From: Macrosoma leucophasiata
Taxonomy: Eukaryota; Arthropoda; Insecta; Lepidoptera; Hedylidae
Direction: 5' to 3'
DNA length: 64,000 nucleotides
NCBI GenBank assembly: GCA_036365455.1
Contig: JAWQUS010000027.1
Span: forward strand, 20,324,501 to 20,388,500
Positions 53,104-63,920 of this stretch are shown piece by piece; position 1 is the stretch's first letter, and each line of letters starts with the position of its first letter. A program made the translations under genes and the position numbers. The notes under the pieces are model-generated. The model saw nothing but the letters and a program-made list of their open reading frames with translations, was not told where the DNA came from and did not search any database.

Positions 53104-53474
53104 TTCTGTCTAATTTATTTTTAATCTATGAAGCAGAGATCTGGAGAGATATGGGCTGTTACCATTAAAACTTTTCAGTAAAACTTTGAACTCTATTTTC
53201 TCCAAAATCATAAGCTTATCAATTGCCTAATTAGCACTACTAAATAAAAGAGAACCAAAACACTACACAACTGAAGATTTATTTCTTCGTTCTGATACAC
53301 GTTGTATACACGTTGTCAACATTTAAATCCGGATTATAATTCTTTATTACCAAAACACACGATAAAATAAACTTTGGTGATAATATAAAAAATCCACTGA
53401 AGGGAATTACCGAATTCAGCCTAATAAAGCAATTAATCTGGCTTAACAACATTCGAAGTTAAATTACCAGCACC

Positions 53475-53700
53475 TACGGCACAGTACAAATATGAACTGT
53501 ATGGAAACTACGTACAAAACGTTCGAGATGGCACCCTAACACAAACATGCGCATCGACGCTCGATGTAGCAAGTGACTCAGTACTGCAGCACCGCGAGAA
53601 CCGCTTAGAGGCCTCGTCGATGCGCATGTTTGTGTGAGTGTGACGTTTCAAGGTTTTGTACGTAGTTTCCACACTGTTCATATTTGCATTGTGCCTACGG
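53475..53700. mobile_element. Foldback element, about 85-bp arms
   Basis: CAAATATGAACTGTATGGAA, ACTACGTACAAAACG and CACAAACATGCGCATCGACG on the left are mirrored by CGTCGATGCGCATGTTTGTG, CGTAGTTTCC and GTTCATATTTGC on the right, around about 50 bases. The arms differ at several sites. Confidence 0.8.
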
Positions 53701-53799
53701 CTTAGCCGCTTTATTAAGGCCGCAAACTGGACGATAGCGGGCGGTGATGCGGGTAGCGGAACCTGTTTTCGACGCCAGTCATAAAGCGTAAAATGTAGG

Positions 53800-54050
53800 T
53801 AGTAGGGGTAGAGTTCCAAGTGTAGGAGCTCGAAGGCCATTACCTAATCTATCTACCGCTAAATGGTAGTGTTCAGCGCTATCGTGTTCCGGTTAAATGG
53901 TAATGTATGGCCCTGTACTTTTAAATAACTTATACTCATGGTTGGCACCATCGTGTTCCGATCAGTTTGTACTATATGGCCCTGTAATTTCTGGCACCGA
54001 GGCATAATACCTTAGGACTCAGGAGTGGCAACTCATCTACATTGAAATTC
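53800..54050 (+). mobile_element. TGGTGG element, rearranged
   Basis: GGTAGTAGGGGTAGAGTTCC start. ATCGTGTTCCGNT...TATGGCCCTGTA occurs twice (about 53881 and 53954), so two partial copies are fused. Confidence 0.65.
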
Positions 54051-54058
54051 ATGTTTTC

Positions 54059-54290
54059 ACTGGCTGTTGCCCGCGGCTCCGCCCGCGTGTATGTCGCTTT
54101 TCGCGTAACCTATGGAAACTCATCAATTCATCCCATGGCATCCCACAGGAACATTTTTTCGGAATAAAAACTATCCTATGTGTTAATCCAAGTGTATAGT
54201 GTATGTAGTACCCTCTACGTGTGTGCCAAATTTCATGAAAATCGGTTCAGCAGGTTTTGCGGGAAGGAGTAACAAACAAACAAACATATA
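54059..54290 (-). mobile_element. Helitron-like element, minus strand
   Basis: GGCTGTTGCCCGCGGCTCCG at the 3' end on the left, AAATTTCATGAAAATCGGTT and AGTAACAAACAAACAAACAT inside. CTAG is mutated to CCAG. Confidence 0.5.
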
Positions 54291-54296
54291 GGAACG

Positions 54297-54463
54297 ATTG
54301 TTTTATATTATTTCGCATTAACACATGCTTGTGAAATATATTTTATTTTTAAAGAAAAAGCTGGACTAGAGCCTCGCCTGAAGTCAATTTTTTCTTTCCA
54401 TTTTTCTTTAAAAATAAAATATATTTCACAAGCATGTGTTAATGCGAAATAATATAAAACAAT
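54297..54463. repeat. Exact 63-bp inverted repeat made of a SINE tail
   Basis: The arms 54297-54359 and 54401-54463 are exact reverse complements over 63 bases, with 41 bases between. The loop is a cut-down piece of the tRNA-like SINE at 54618 (GCTGGACTAGAG, CTCGCCTGAAGTCAA). A third copy of the arm is the insert at 22902. Confidence 0.88.
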
Positions 54464-54617
54464 TATTAAGGGTAAAAGCGACTTCTTTACGATATTCAAT
54501 AAACTGAAAAGTCTATTATATCGGTTGCCTAACTAGCATAGTTGGTAATAGATGGCGCTGCTGCTACCATAAAGCAATGCAATAGATGTGAAGGAAAGAT
54601 TTGACAAATCGGGAAGG

Positions 54618-54692
54618 GCTTCAGTAGCTCAATTGGAAGAGCGGCTGGACTAGATTCCCAGTAGGTCGCGAGTTCGAGTCTCGCCTGAAGTC
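54618..54692 (+). tRNA. tRNA-like SINE head or tRNA pseudogene
   Basis: Folds as a cloverleaf: acceptor GCTTCAG/CTGAAGT, D arm GCTC...GAGC, T arm GCGAG-TTCGAGT-CTCGC, then a T run (54695-54700) as polymerase III terminator. The anticodon arm is irregular: either a mismatch or a 9-base loop, with AGA possible at the anticodon. Partial copy at 54360-54395 and shared tails show that it belongs to a SINE and is not a single-copy gene. Box B is GAGTTCGAGTC. Confidence 0.6.
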
Positions 54693-54754
54693 AATTTTTT
54701 CTTTCCATTTTTCTTTAAAAATAAAATATATAGGTACGATATCAATGTTTGTAG

Positions 54755-54830
54755 TCACAGTATTACTTACCACCAATGTAGTTACCTAAACTGTATGCTT
54801 GTTTGCCACTTCTTGACATTAAAATAAAGC
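54755..54830 (+). mobile_element. TGGTGG tail fragment
   Basis: AAACTGTATGCTTGTTTGCC and a diverged CATTAAAATAAA tail. Confidence 0.45.
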
Positions 54831-56159
54831 ATTTTAAAAACCTGTAGTTACGAAACCAAATCTCGAGAGATGCTAGTCAGGCTAGAAAATGAAGGCGCTG
54901 AGAATATTTATAAGGAACAAGCGAACTAACGAACGACCTCGATTTTTCTACGTTTATCTGTCAAAACACACGTAAAGAGATATGTGCGCGATCGCTGCGA
55001 TAATAAGCTAGTGCTGATGCCTTTGAAAACGGTAAAAAGTAAAAAATAACACAATGATGAAACCTATTACACAAATATGGTTATTGTCTTTCAATATAAT
55101 ATAACTCTTAGTGCCACATTATGAAAATAAACTGACTCATATTTTTGCTGATAAAACCTAATGGTTTAAATTTTAAAATAAAACAAATATGTTTCAAACA
55201 ATCAAATTAAAGTACGATTTATTAAAATAAAGACACGGTTTGACTACCTAGGTATAGAAAAAGAGCGAAAATAGCCAATATTCTCTAAATATACATAATA
55301 ATTTAAAATTTCATTACTACTTAAATTACATTTTCATTACTTCAAATATCACAAAAATTAAGTAGGTAGGTACCACATAATTTAAAGTAGCAATTAAATT
55401 TCTGTATTTATTATCAAAGCCAAAGAAGTTTTGCCCTTTAAAGATATACTCCTTTTCTATACAAACTTGCAAAGCTTGTTTGCTTGTTTACTAAATGTAG
55501 TTGCAATGAAGTTTGAACGAGAATAATTGTACTCGGAGAAATAATGAAATAAAATGTCATAAAAATGATCAATAGAGCATAATTATAGCATCACAATTCT
55601 AAAATGTATAATTTTACAAATAATAATCGTTCATCTTAACTCTGTAACAAAAATACTTGTCACTTTTACATAGTATTTCAGTAATAATTGAGCTAGGCAC
55701 TTGTAGGTACAACAATCATTTTAACAAGACAAAATTCATGTTGCAAAGCCTGTTTAAGGTACTTTTTTAAATCACAACCATGTATTAGTTTCTGGGTGCC
55801 ACTGCGGTATTTGGATTTTAATTAAACAAAATAACGTTTTATAAGTTTCCACTATTTTATTGGGAAGCAGAGCATAAATAGTAGGAATAATGTTTGTATG
55901 ATATTTTGTACGCCCAATATCGACATGAATCGTGAATAGTTGATGGCATTTTCTAACGCATGTTTTAAATCATAACAGAAGAATCCCTTTGAATGTGCAA
56001 CAATTTCTCACATGTTGTGATGGGCAAAAACGAGAACACCGATGCGATCTACATGCTGAAACTGTTCAAGTTTAACTGTATAAGCCATATTATTACATAC
56101 CCTCATTATATACATACAACTCATATACATATACGGATACATACCCTCCCCCCTGCCAA
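54831..56159. other. Longest stretch without recognised repeats
   Basis: 1.3 kb of AT-rich sequence without any family seen elsewhere here and without a convincing coding frame. If host regulatory or intronic DNA survives in this window, this is a likely place. Confidence 0.45.
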
Positions 56160-56310
56160 AATCGCAACGCTTGGCATGTAAATTGGCGATCGCGGTGGCG
56201 GTAGTTTCCTTGCAGGACGCTGCTGCCCATCTTGCATTATTGCACTTACTTACTACCGCCCCATTGGAATGGTTTGACCGCCATTGTTCGGTTGACGGAT
56301 AGTTGGGCTA
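56160..56310 (+). repeat. CAGGACGCTGCTGCC repeat, copy 3
   Basis: AATCGCAACGCTTGGCATG, GCAGGACGCTGCTGCCCATC, TTGACCGCCATTGTTCGGTT. Confidence 0.6.
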
Positions 56311-56741
56311 TTGGCAACTAAATGAAGTCCTTTGTCTTGAAAAATAATCTGCGTGACTGAACTTTGACATAAATTTGGTTAAAATGTGAACGTGTGTCCG
56401 GTTGGCTTTTGGTTAAAACAAAATGGTATTTTTTTTAAGTTTCACTATGTGGACACACGCAAAAATATTGTCGTGTCCAGACGACGAAATAACAAGTCAT
56501 TACAATTTCAAGTTTAACCAACTGGACATACGTGTGTCCGGTCGTCCGTGTCGAGTTGACGAATAACCCGTAGAATGTGATAGTGCTATAGTTTTATTGC
56601 CTCACCATCTGCACTTACATGTACCTACTACATACTAGTAAACAAATTATAATTGAATGATAATTATAATTAAATATTTTGATCATGATATAATTTTAGA
56701 TTTTTGTGTGTTAGTTTCACTGTCGGTTCTCCACCGCCTTA

Positions 56742-56940
56742 CTAAATAAATAAATGAATACGCTTACATTCACAGCCCCACACTAGGTATAAACCTGTGT
56801 CGTGGGTGCCGTTGTACACACATAACACATACACAAACACCCAGACCCTAAACAAATATCTGTAGGCCATACAAATATTTGTCCCAGTGCGAGGATCGAA
56901 CCAAACGATCGTTTCACACCGCTGGACTAACCGGGTCGTC
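56742..56940 (-). mobile_element. T2 SINE, box B shortened
   Basis: AAAT-type tail, GCTTACATTCACAGCCCC, TGTAGGCCATACAAATATTT, and head CACCGCTGGACTAACCGGGT; part of the box B region is deleted. Confidence 0.78.
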
Positions 56941-57002
56941 TACACGTTACATAATCTATCTGCTACTGAAACAAATTTAAAGAGGTTGTGTATATAGTGT
57001 TC

Positions 57003-57345
57003 CAATTTTTTTATTTATTTATTTAGCCCTACGAACTGGGTGAGAGTTCTGATTATTTAGACATTGTTGGTAGCATAATAAGTTGAAGTTGTTATAGTCT
57101 CTCAGCTCAGTGTGCCTGTTGGCAAAGGCCTCCTCCAGTAGCTTCCATGGTTTGCGATCTTGAGCAACTCTTCTCCATTTGGACCCCGCAGTAAGTTTGA
57201 GCTCATCCTCCCAGCGCTTTTGTTGTCGTCCTCGACGTCTTTTCCCATCTCTAGGATACCAATGCGTTATAATTTGGCTCCATTTTTCTTGTTTGAATCT
57301 TAACATATGGCCAGTCCATCTCCATTTTTGTAGGTGTTCCAATTA
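57003..57345 (-). pseudogene. LINE C-terminal fragment with TAAA tail
   Basis: The frame reads LQKWRWTGHMLRFKQEKWSQ, IITHWYPRDGKRRRGRQQKR, WEDELKLTAGSKWRRVAQDR and KPWKLLEEAFANRHTELRDY. This is the RTE-like C-terminal domain (KWxWxGHxxR ... GxRRRGRPxxRWxDxL ... QDRxxWxxLxEAFxxR). A short 3' UTR and AAATAAATAAAT tail follow at 57024-57003. It is open throughout, about 107 codons. Different family from 1683. Confidence 0.8.
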
Positions 57346-57349
57346 GATG

Positions 57350-57510
57350 TTTTTTAATGATGATGGCAAACAAGCATGTAGTTCATATTGATGGTATCTA
57401 AGTGAATACTGCAACATATAGACATCTACACAAAGAAATTAAGGTCAAAATGCAAATGCTGCCATCCCTGAGGATTTAAGTGTTTATGCCTCTATGACAG
57501 TTATTACCCC
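57350..57510 (-). mobile_element. TGGTGG element, 5'-truncated
   Basis: GATGGCAAACAAGCATGTAG to TGACAGTTATTACCCC; broken by the element at 57513. Confidence 0.7.
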
Positions 57511-57512
57511 TA

Positions 57513-57671
57513 GTTTGCACTAAAAACATTAAACATGATGATGTTTCGCAACTCGTCGCATAAAGTATGTATTGCGATGAATGTCTTGTTGGTGCTAGCG
57601 TTTGCAGTTCGCACTGCTGTCAAACCTATCATTTTATCATGTTTTTATGTGAATGTTTCATCAATGCAAAC
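57513..57671. mobile_element. Small MITE with GTTTGCA ends
   Basis: GTTTGCACTAAAAACATTAA and CATCAATGCAAAC are inverted ends of about 159 bp. The right end plus its flank, ATGTGAATGTTTCATCAATG and CAAACTCACGGTTAC, recurs exactly at 2202-2236. Confidence 0.5.
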
Positions 57672-57883
57672 TCACGGTTACAGGGCTTGATATCATATGA
57701 TCCTGTCACTTAGCAGAGTTCCGAGTACAGTCACTCCTGAGAAGAATTCCCCTACCATCAAACTCAGTAGGTGCTGTTTTAGATCCAATACTGATAGTCA
57801 TCAAAATCAGGTAATGTGAACGTCCATAGCATATATATTAAAGAAATGCAATTCAACTACTTTCCACTAAAAGATCCGTCTAT

Positions 57884-58135
57884 ACTGGTGGTAGAGGCTC
57901 GAGGCCACCGCTTTACCTAATCAATCTGCCGCTAAATTGTAGTGTTCAGCACTATCGTGTTCCGGTTAGATGGTAATGTACGGCCCCGTAATAATTTATC
58001 ACAAGAACATATCAACTAAGATCTCTGGGGTGGTAGTGGTAACGCATCTGTATTTTGACCTCTGGTCTTTGTGTGGGTGTCTATAGGCTGCAGTCAACAC
58101 TTAACATCAATTTTAACTGCATGCTTGTTTGCCAC
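57884..58135 (+). mobile_element. TGGTGG element, tail lost
   Basis: ACTGGTGGTAGAGGCTCGAG (24-bp internal deletion) to GCATGCTTGTTTGCCACC, no A run. Confidence 0.78.
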
Positions 58136-58429
58136 CAACCAATCTCCACCAACAGCACCCTACGAGTACGACGCATATGGCAGCCATTGCCCTCCATCTG
58201 TTTTATAGGGAAGTGAGCAACCCGACGCCGTATGTTTTCAAAAGCGAAGTTTCTTACGAACTAAACGGGAATAATATTATGGGAGTCATGACTTTGCAAT
58301 TTTATTACTTTTTTTATTATATTATTTATTACTACGATATGGAATAATAAATAGTATCTTATTCTGTCTAAGCAGTTTTGTGATAGTAGGACCAATAACC
58401 ATCACTTTTCGATACCTGGATGCATCCGA

Positions 58430-58505
58430 TATTTTTTTTTATGTAATGAAGTTGGCAAACATGCGTACAGCTCACATTGATGTTAAGTAATGACTGCAGC
58501 CAATA
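58430..58505 (-). mobile_element. TGGTGG 3' end
   Basis: T run, GAAGTTGGCAAACATGCG, to CTGCAGCCAATAGACACT; then replaced by another repeat. Confidence 0.7.
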
Positions 58506-58509
58506 GACA

Positions 58510-58870
58510 CTTAGTTTGACAGACAAGCAAATGGGCCACCTGATGGAAAGTGGTCACCGTCGCCTATGAACATTTGCAAAACCAGGAGAGTTGCCAACGC
58601 GCTGCCAGCCCTGAAGGACTCTTTTGACGCCATTTTTGAAGAACCCCATATTGTAGCACCGAGGGAACACCTCAGAGGGAAGTTCGTTCCACAATTTACA
58701 CGTTCTGGGCAGGAACGAACGTGAAAACCGCACCGTTGAGCACTGCCAGGCGTCCAGTCGGTGAGGGTGGAACTTTCCTCTTCGGCTGGTAGTACGGTGT
58801 AGGAAAAGAGACGAACTAACTAGATGCAGTTATAATGCATTGCCATGCCACCCGTTCTAGCAGGTCAGCT
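58510..58870 (+). repeat. GGGCCACCTGATGG repeat
   Basis: GGGCCACCTGATGGAAAGTG, AGGGAACACCTCAGAGGGAA and AACGTGAAAACCGCACCGTT. I know similar sequence as a dispersed lepidopteran repeat, likely a LINE 3' region; there is no second copy here to compare. Confidence 0.4.
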
Positions 58871-59030
58871 GGCTCACTCCAAAGATAGGGTAGAAACAAA
58901 GAAACTATTATTATTACTCATTTAATTAAAAACGTAATCGTAAATACAGATTATTTCAAGTTGTTCAAATAAAAATCAAGCCAAAGCTGCTATCGTAAGT
59001 AAAAAATATAAAGAATATTCTGTAAATTAA

Positions 59031-59498
59031 AGGAGATGTTGCAAAAATATATGGACCTCCGGCCATGTATTGTACACAATATCATTAAAGAGGCAAAATC
59101 AATATAAAAACGTTTTACTGCATATTTTCACTTATTTAGCTTTGCTTGCAGTTACAAAACATAATTTGCAGTTAGAATTGCAACTCAAAACTAACATGGC
59201 GAATATGGCGGGCGATGTCATTTTGACATCTTCATTTTTTAAATTGTATTTTGATTGTAGAACTTGGAGAAAAAAGTAATATTTTCTAAATACTATCAAA
59301 ATCGATTGATCCCAAGTGTCGACTGTATCGCCGCCATGTTTAACATAGTTGAAAATGATAAAATTGTTATAATTAAATGTGGTTGTAACTCTAAAATATT
59401 TTCTTGAATAAATTAATTGTATTTTTTTTGGATTCTTCTTTAATTTACCCATTTTTTGAGCACATGTACGAACCAGAGCCGAGCTCGCAACATCTCCT
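59031..59498. mobile_element. TTAA-flanked MITE, copy 2
   Basis: TTAA-AGGAGATGTTGC at the left and GCAACATCTCCT-TTAA at the right: exact 12-bp inverted ends within an exact TTAA duplication. Same family as 6125-6758, with an internal deletion. TTAA specificity points to the piggyBac superfamily for mobilisation, though the ends do not start with CCC. Confidence 0.82.
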
Positions 59499-59905
59499 TT
59501 AAGTAAGTAGATATTGTATCAATTTATCTGACTTATTAAAATTGGGTAATTTGTGTGATAAGAACTGGCAACATGGACCTGTAGCTGCCGCAATTGGATT
59601 GTATATTTGACTAAATGGAATTATAAGGGAGCCTGCTGTCGAGATTCTTCTTCAAAAAAGGATTTAACCTTTAGAATAATATTCCGGGCATCACTTTTCA
59701 TAGCTTTTCAATAGTTAAGATCAAGAAATGTAACAAACACAGCAACAAGCAATAAAACAAACACAGCACATGAAATTAGTAGACACTGACAATCCAATGA
59801 CACTTCAACATGGCGGCTTTAGTTCCTTTTTTTGCCATTTCAGAGATAAGTTGGTGGCACTGTATGTTATTTGTCAAACTTGTGCCACTTTTTGCATTTT
59901 TTTTT

Positions 59906-60270
59906 TAATATGATGGCATCACTATTACGCATATTGCCAGTGTCAAATAAAACGACTTTTACTGACACTTAACTGTAAAATGACTCTGACTTTTACGCTG
60001 CTTATTAAGAATATGAAATATCGTATTCTCAATAAGCAGCGTAAAAGTCAGAATGAGTCAGTCAATTTATCAGTCCGTCAGTCACAGTCACTACAGTCAG
60101 TAATTCGAGTAAAGCGATGGCTACTTTACCAGTACATTTACAATGAAGTTTTGGAGGCAACTCGAAAGGACGTGTTTTCGCACTAATATTCTATTTCACT
60201 ATACACGGGCACCGTAATATGCCTATATCAAACAAAATGCCACCAACTTTATTTAATATAACTCAAACAT
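59906..60270 (+). repeat. GCATATTGCCAGTG repeat family, copy 4
   Basis: Longest copy. It contains an internal palindrome: TTTACGCTGCTTATTAAGAA / TTCTCAATAAGCAGCGTAAA around 59993-60040. Confidence 0.65.
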
Positions 60271-60619
60271 ACACCAAGAAAATGAAATAAAATAAGAGCA
60301 CCTTTTTTTTCACGCCTCTTTCAAGGTTCCCTCCAAAACTCACTTTTTGTATTTAATCACGTCTCTAAAATTACTTATTCGTAGTACCTATGCCACGCAC
60401 ATTTATGATAGATCTTGTCATAAATCGGGGTCGAATGTTTTGTACTCAAACTCAGGCCACTCTAATATTAATCATAGAAAAAGGTTATGCGCTCCTAGCC
60501 AATGGAAATGGGGTATCGACCGAGATGCGAGTCTTGACCTGACGTGTCTTATCTAGCCTTGCCAACATGCAATGTGAAAACCCTTTTGAAGTTGCATGAA
60601 TCATGACTTGAAAACCTCA

Positions 60620-60830
60620 CATTTTTTTTTATGAAATGGAAGTGGTAAACAAGCATTCAGTTCACATTGATGTTAAGTGATGACTGCAGCCTATAAAGAC
60701 TAACACAAAGACCAATGTCAAATTGCAGATGCGTTACCACTCCTGAGGCCTAAGGTGTTATGCCTCTGTGCCGGAAATTACAGCGGCTCGTCTCGAAAAA
60801 ATGTGTGAAAAAAAAATATTGGGAACCTCT
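60620..60830 (-). mobile_element. TGGTGG element next to an hAT-like end
   Basis: T run and GGAAGTGGTAAACAAGC to GCCGGAAATTACAG (60783). Right of it TATTGGGAACCTCTG (about 60815-60829) looks like an hAT right end, but no left end or duplication is found. Confidence 0.6.
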
Positions 60831-60969
60831 GCTCTAGACATGTTTGCGTGCTCAGTACTCGATTCTCGACAGTTAAACATCTTAAAAAATCCTCCTTTGT
60901 CTACTGATTCCGCAAATAACTGTCATTTTTTTGCTAATAATGTTCAAACTCAAACTCTAAAATGTATTT

Positions 60970-62078
60970 AATCACTTGGAAATAATAGAATTTACTTGTG
61001 ATAAATCAAGTTACAAATATAAAAGAGAATAGAGAATAACATCAGATACGTTGATTAACAAGTCAAAGTAAACAAAAATAAAAAAATGGTCCAAAAATAC
61101 TTAATAATTAAAATAGGTATCAACAGAATGTTCCATACTCTCTTTTACAAACGGCAAGATAAGACTAAACAAAAGAATCTTTATGTACAACCGAGAAACC
61201 AATAGATATAGAAACCCAATAGCCCACGAATTTAATCACACACTATAATTACTTAGAGTGGCTCCAGTTTAACGCATCAGTACCCTATTATCCTTCCTGA
61301 TTGATCGCATCCCTTATACATTGTCGGTATTGTCAGCTATACAAAGTTCTCTCCGGCATCTCTCGCTTTAGATGACATTTACTGTAGATTTATACATCCT
61401 AGCATCCGAGATTAATTTTGTGACATTAATTGATTTATGTACCACATATTTTCAATCATTCAAACGTGATGCTGGCAGTTATGCCACCAGGCGGTGGCCA
61501 ATAAAAAAAAAAATTGTGACCACTACTCGTATCAATATATACTCGTATAAAAATCAATTAATGTTCGTTAGTCTCGCTAAAACTCGAGAACGGCTTAACG
61601 GAATTATCTTATCTTGGTCTTGAAATGTTCGTGAAGGTCTAGGGAATGTTTAAAAGGTGACAAAAATTCGAACAATTGCCGGGAAACCCCTAAAAACAGC
61701 CCTTTTTTCCCATGCAAACGTTTTCTGATTAAAACGTAGACTCAATTTGAGTTTTATTGCAATTGTATAAAGTTCATATTAAATTACAAGCACTCACTGT
61801 TGTCTAAGCAATCTAGGTGAGTTCCTAACGTCAAAGAGTCAACAAATCTTTTTGACAGGACGAAGTCTGCCGGGTCCGTTAGTGTAACATAAAAATATTT
61901 CATGTAAGTTTTGCGAGTTAATCTCACTGATATTGAACAATTTCTACATGTTCCTGTCACGCGTTTTAAACTTCTGCTGATATCATCATAAGTCACACCT
62001 TTTACTCATAATAAGTATATATCTTAAATGTATCCAACAAGAAATAATGCATCGACCTAAGGAAGAGATGTCGGCTTA
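60970..62078. other. Mostly unassigned; Helitron-like sequence inside
   Basis: 61500-61890 carries TTCGTTAGTCTCGCTAAAAC, AGAACGGCTTAACGGAATTA and ACGAAGTCTGCCGGGTCCGT, related to the ends at 14964 and 30391. The rest is AT-rich with no motif. Confidence 0.35.
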
Positions 62079-62222
62079 TTTCGGATCTGTAGAGCGTTAT
62101 CTCTTTCGCACCTTACCTATTTGACGTTTGTCGACCATTTTGATCAAGTTTTGACCAATACCGGACTACGGATGCTTACGTAGGCAGTGTGCAGTAGAGA
62201 TGACGCTCTATAAAGCCGAAAC
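62079..62222. repeat. Inverted repeat, about 33-bp arms
   Basis: TTTCGGATCTGTAGAGCGTT at the left pairs with ACGCTCTATAAAGCCGAAA at the right; ATCTCT/AGAGAT continue the stem. Flank AGCCGATTGTCACTTTC has a relative near 29845. Confidence 0.6.
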
Positions 62223-62754
62223 TAGCCGATTGTCACTTTCATAGGCTTTCATATTTCTTGATGAGCACTGTACAGGTATGACCACTTGACGTAAAAACCA
62301 AAAATCCTAAATTGAAATGAATCACATCTGCTGTAATTACTTAAAAGGTATCTAGAGTCTTTCCAATCCATCCATTTATCCGTGCTGATTGATCACCCTT
62401 CGATTTCATCGTCGGCAAGTTTGTTAAGTGACCTGCCAGTCATAGGCACAAAGTTCCCTTCCTTCGCGTTATTCTCGCTTCAGATTTCTGATACCTAGTT
62501 GTATCTATTATTTAGGGACAATATAATATGCTATTTATCCATGCCCAATATGCCCATGTTCTTAAGATTTTAGCTATTTTCCTCAAGCTTCACAATACTT
62601 CACACATTCATCATCACTTCAACCGAAAGACACCCACTAAAGCCTTCCTTACTTACCCGACGTTTTTAGTCGCTCTTCGGACACCGTGTCCAGAGAAATA
62701 CGTACAAGGACCATAATACATGTCATTAGTTTAGTGGTCGCAGGCCACTATTCC

Positions 62755-63325
62755 TTCACATAGTTCATCTTTTGTGTCAAACTCCTATACTGTAGAAGCC
62801 ACACGTCTATGGAATTCCTTACCCATAAATATTCGACAAGCCCAAACTCTTGAAACGTTCAAAAATCGCTTAAAAAGTTTTTACTATACAAAAAATTTGA
62901 AAATGTTGTTGTCAAGTCTTGTAGATATGCACTTATATATAATACTTTAATTATTTGGCATTTTTATTATTATAAGTATTATTGTATATATTAGTATATT
63001 ATTCTATATTCTATTATTAAGTAGGTACCTGTATTTATTTATTTTTGTAGATATGTTTATGATATATGGTATTAATATTATTATTTTATATATTATTTGT
63101 CTATTTATATGTAAATCTTTATTATTATTTATTTACTGTTCTATATTTTGATCTGTACACCCCTAACCTACTCTTTTACATCTTTTCCTCTACCCAAAGG
63201 TTGTCTGGTAGAGATCGCTCATCTAGCGATAAGGCCGCCTCTTGTATACTTTGTAACTCTATTGTGTATTTCTTTGTATTCTTTACTGGTGTACAATAAA
63301 GCGTATTGTTGTTGTTGTTGTTGTT
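62755..63325 (+). pseudogene. LINE C-terminus and 3' UTR
   Basis: The frame reads SSSFVSNSYTVEATRLWNSL, PINIRQAQTLETFKNRLKSF and YYTKN. RLWNSLPxxIRxxxxLxxFKxRLKxFY is the usual last part of CR1/Jockey-type LINE reverse-transcriptase proteins. A 3' UTR follows with GGTTGTCTGGTAGAGATCGC, TCATCTAGCGATAAGGCCGC and AATAAAGCGTATTG, then a TTG repeat tail (63305-63325). 5'-truncated. Confidence 0.78.
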
Positions 63326-63590
63326 ACTACTACGCTGGGGTCCTGGGTTCGTCCTAGGCCCTGGGTTACCGGGTCGGGTTCTACCGGAGATAACAAAATA
63401 AGTTACCCAGTACCTCGGAGTATGGAATTATGCCCGGACATGTCAACAGGCTCGCCACCTGCTACATGAGCTAAAACGTAACCGGCGAATCGTGGGTGTT
63501 TGCATGTATGCTTGAATAGAAGCATTTTACCTCCCACCTAAGCTTACCGCTTCGGGGATTATAGGCGTGAAGTTACGTTTCTTTTTTTTG
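63326..63590 (+). mobile_element. T1 SINE, head truncated
   Basis: Starts ACTACTACGCTGGGGTCC directly after the LINE tail, with a disturbed box B region. The body GTTACCCAGTACCTCGGAGT to the end TATAGGCGTGAAGTTACGTT. Confidence 0.78.
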
Positions 63591-63654
63591 GACTTGTAAA
63601 CACCGCTATCGAACTGGACAATTTCTTAATCCTGCATCCATAAATATGATAGAG

Positions 63655-63765
63655 CATATAATTACAAAAGGCCATTTTAACTATTAAATAGATTTAATAG
63701 TTAAAAAGGCCATTTTAACTTATTAATAGATTTAATAATTAAAATGGCCTTTTGTAGTTGTTTTC
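63655..63765. repeat. Nested AT palindromes ending in GGCCATTTTAA
   Basis: TTACAAAAGGCCATTTTAAC on the left pairs with TTAAAATGGCCTTTTGTA on the right. Between them are two smaller hairpins, AACTATTAAATAGATTTAAT/ATAGTT and TTATTAATAGATTTAATAAT. Confidence 0.7.
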
Positions 63766-63920
63766 TTAATACTCAAATATTTGAACAGCCTCTTCAATAT
63801 TTATTAAATGAAACCGATGCTTATAAAGTTCAAGAAGAAGCCATTGAGGAACTTCATAACGAGCCGAGCTGTGAACAAAAGAGTTACGAAAATCGCTTCC
63901 GGAGTTTATTTATAAGGTAA
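63744..63920 (+). CDS. Short open frame, 58 codons, unknown
   Basis: ATG at 63744 to TAA at 63918-63920: MAFCSCFLNTQIFEQPLQYL, LNETDAYKVQEEAIEELHNE and PSCEQKSYENRFRSLFIR. It has mixed, non-repetitive composition, unlike most chance frames here. ATAAGGTAACC at the end could be a splice donor. The ATG lies in the palindrome arm. No family recognised; it may be an exon or transposon fragment, or chance. Confidence 0.25.
   Translation: MAFCSCFLNTQIFEQPLQYLLNETDAYKVQEEAIEELHNEPSCEQKSYENRFRSLFIR

Noticed and set aside
54618..54692. Functional tRNA gene
   Set aside because: The anticodon arm is irregular, and truncated copies with the same tail occur at 54360 and 22902, so a SINE head is more likely.
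57646..57680. Exact 35-bp match with 2202-2236 as a regulatory element
   Set aside because: The match coincides with the right end of a small MITE-like element and its flank, so a shared repeat explains it.
60768..60971. 67-codon frame after a TGGTGG element
   Set aside because: Begins inside the repeat and crosses an hAT-like terminus; no motif.
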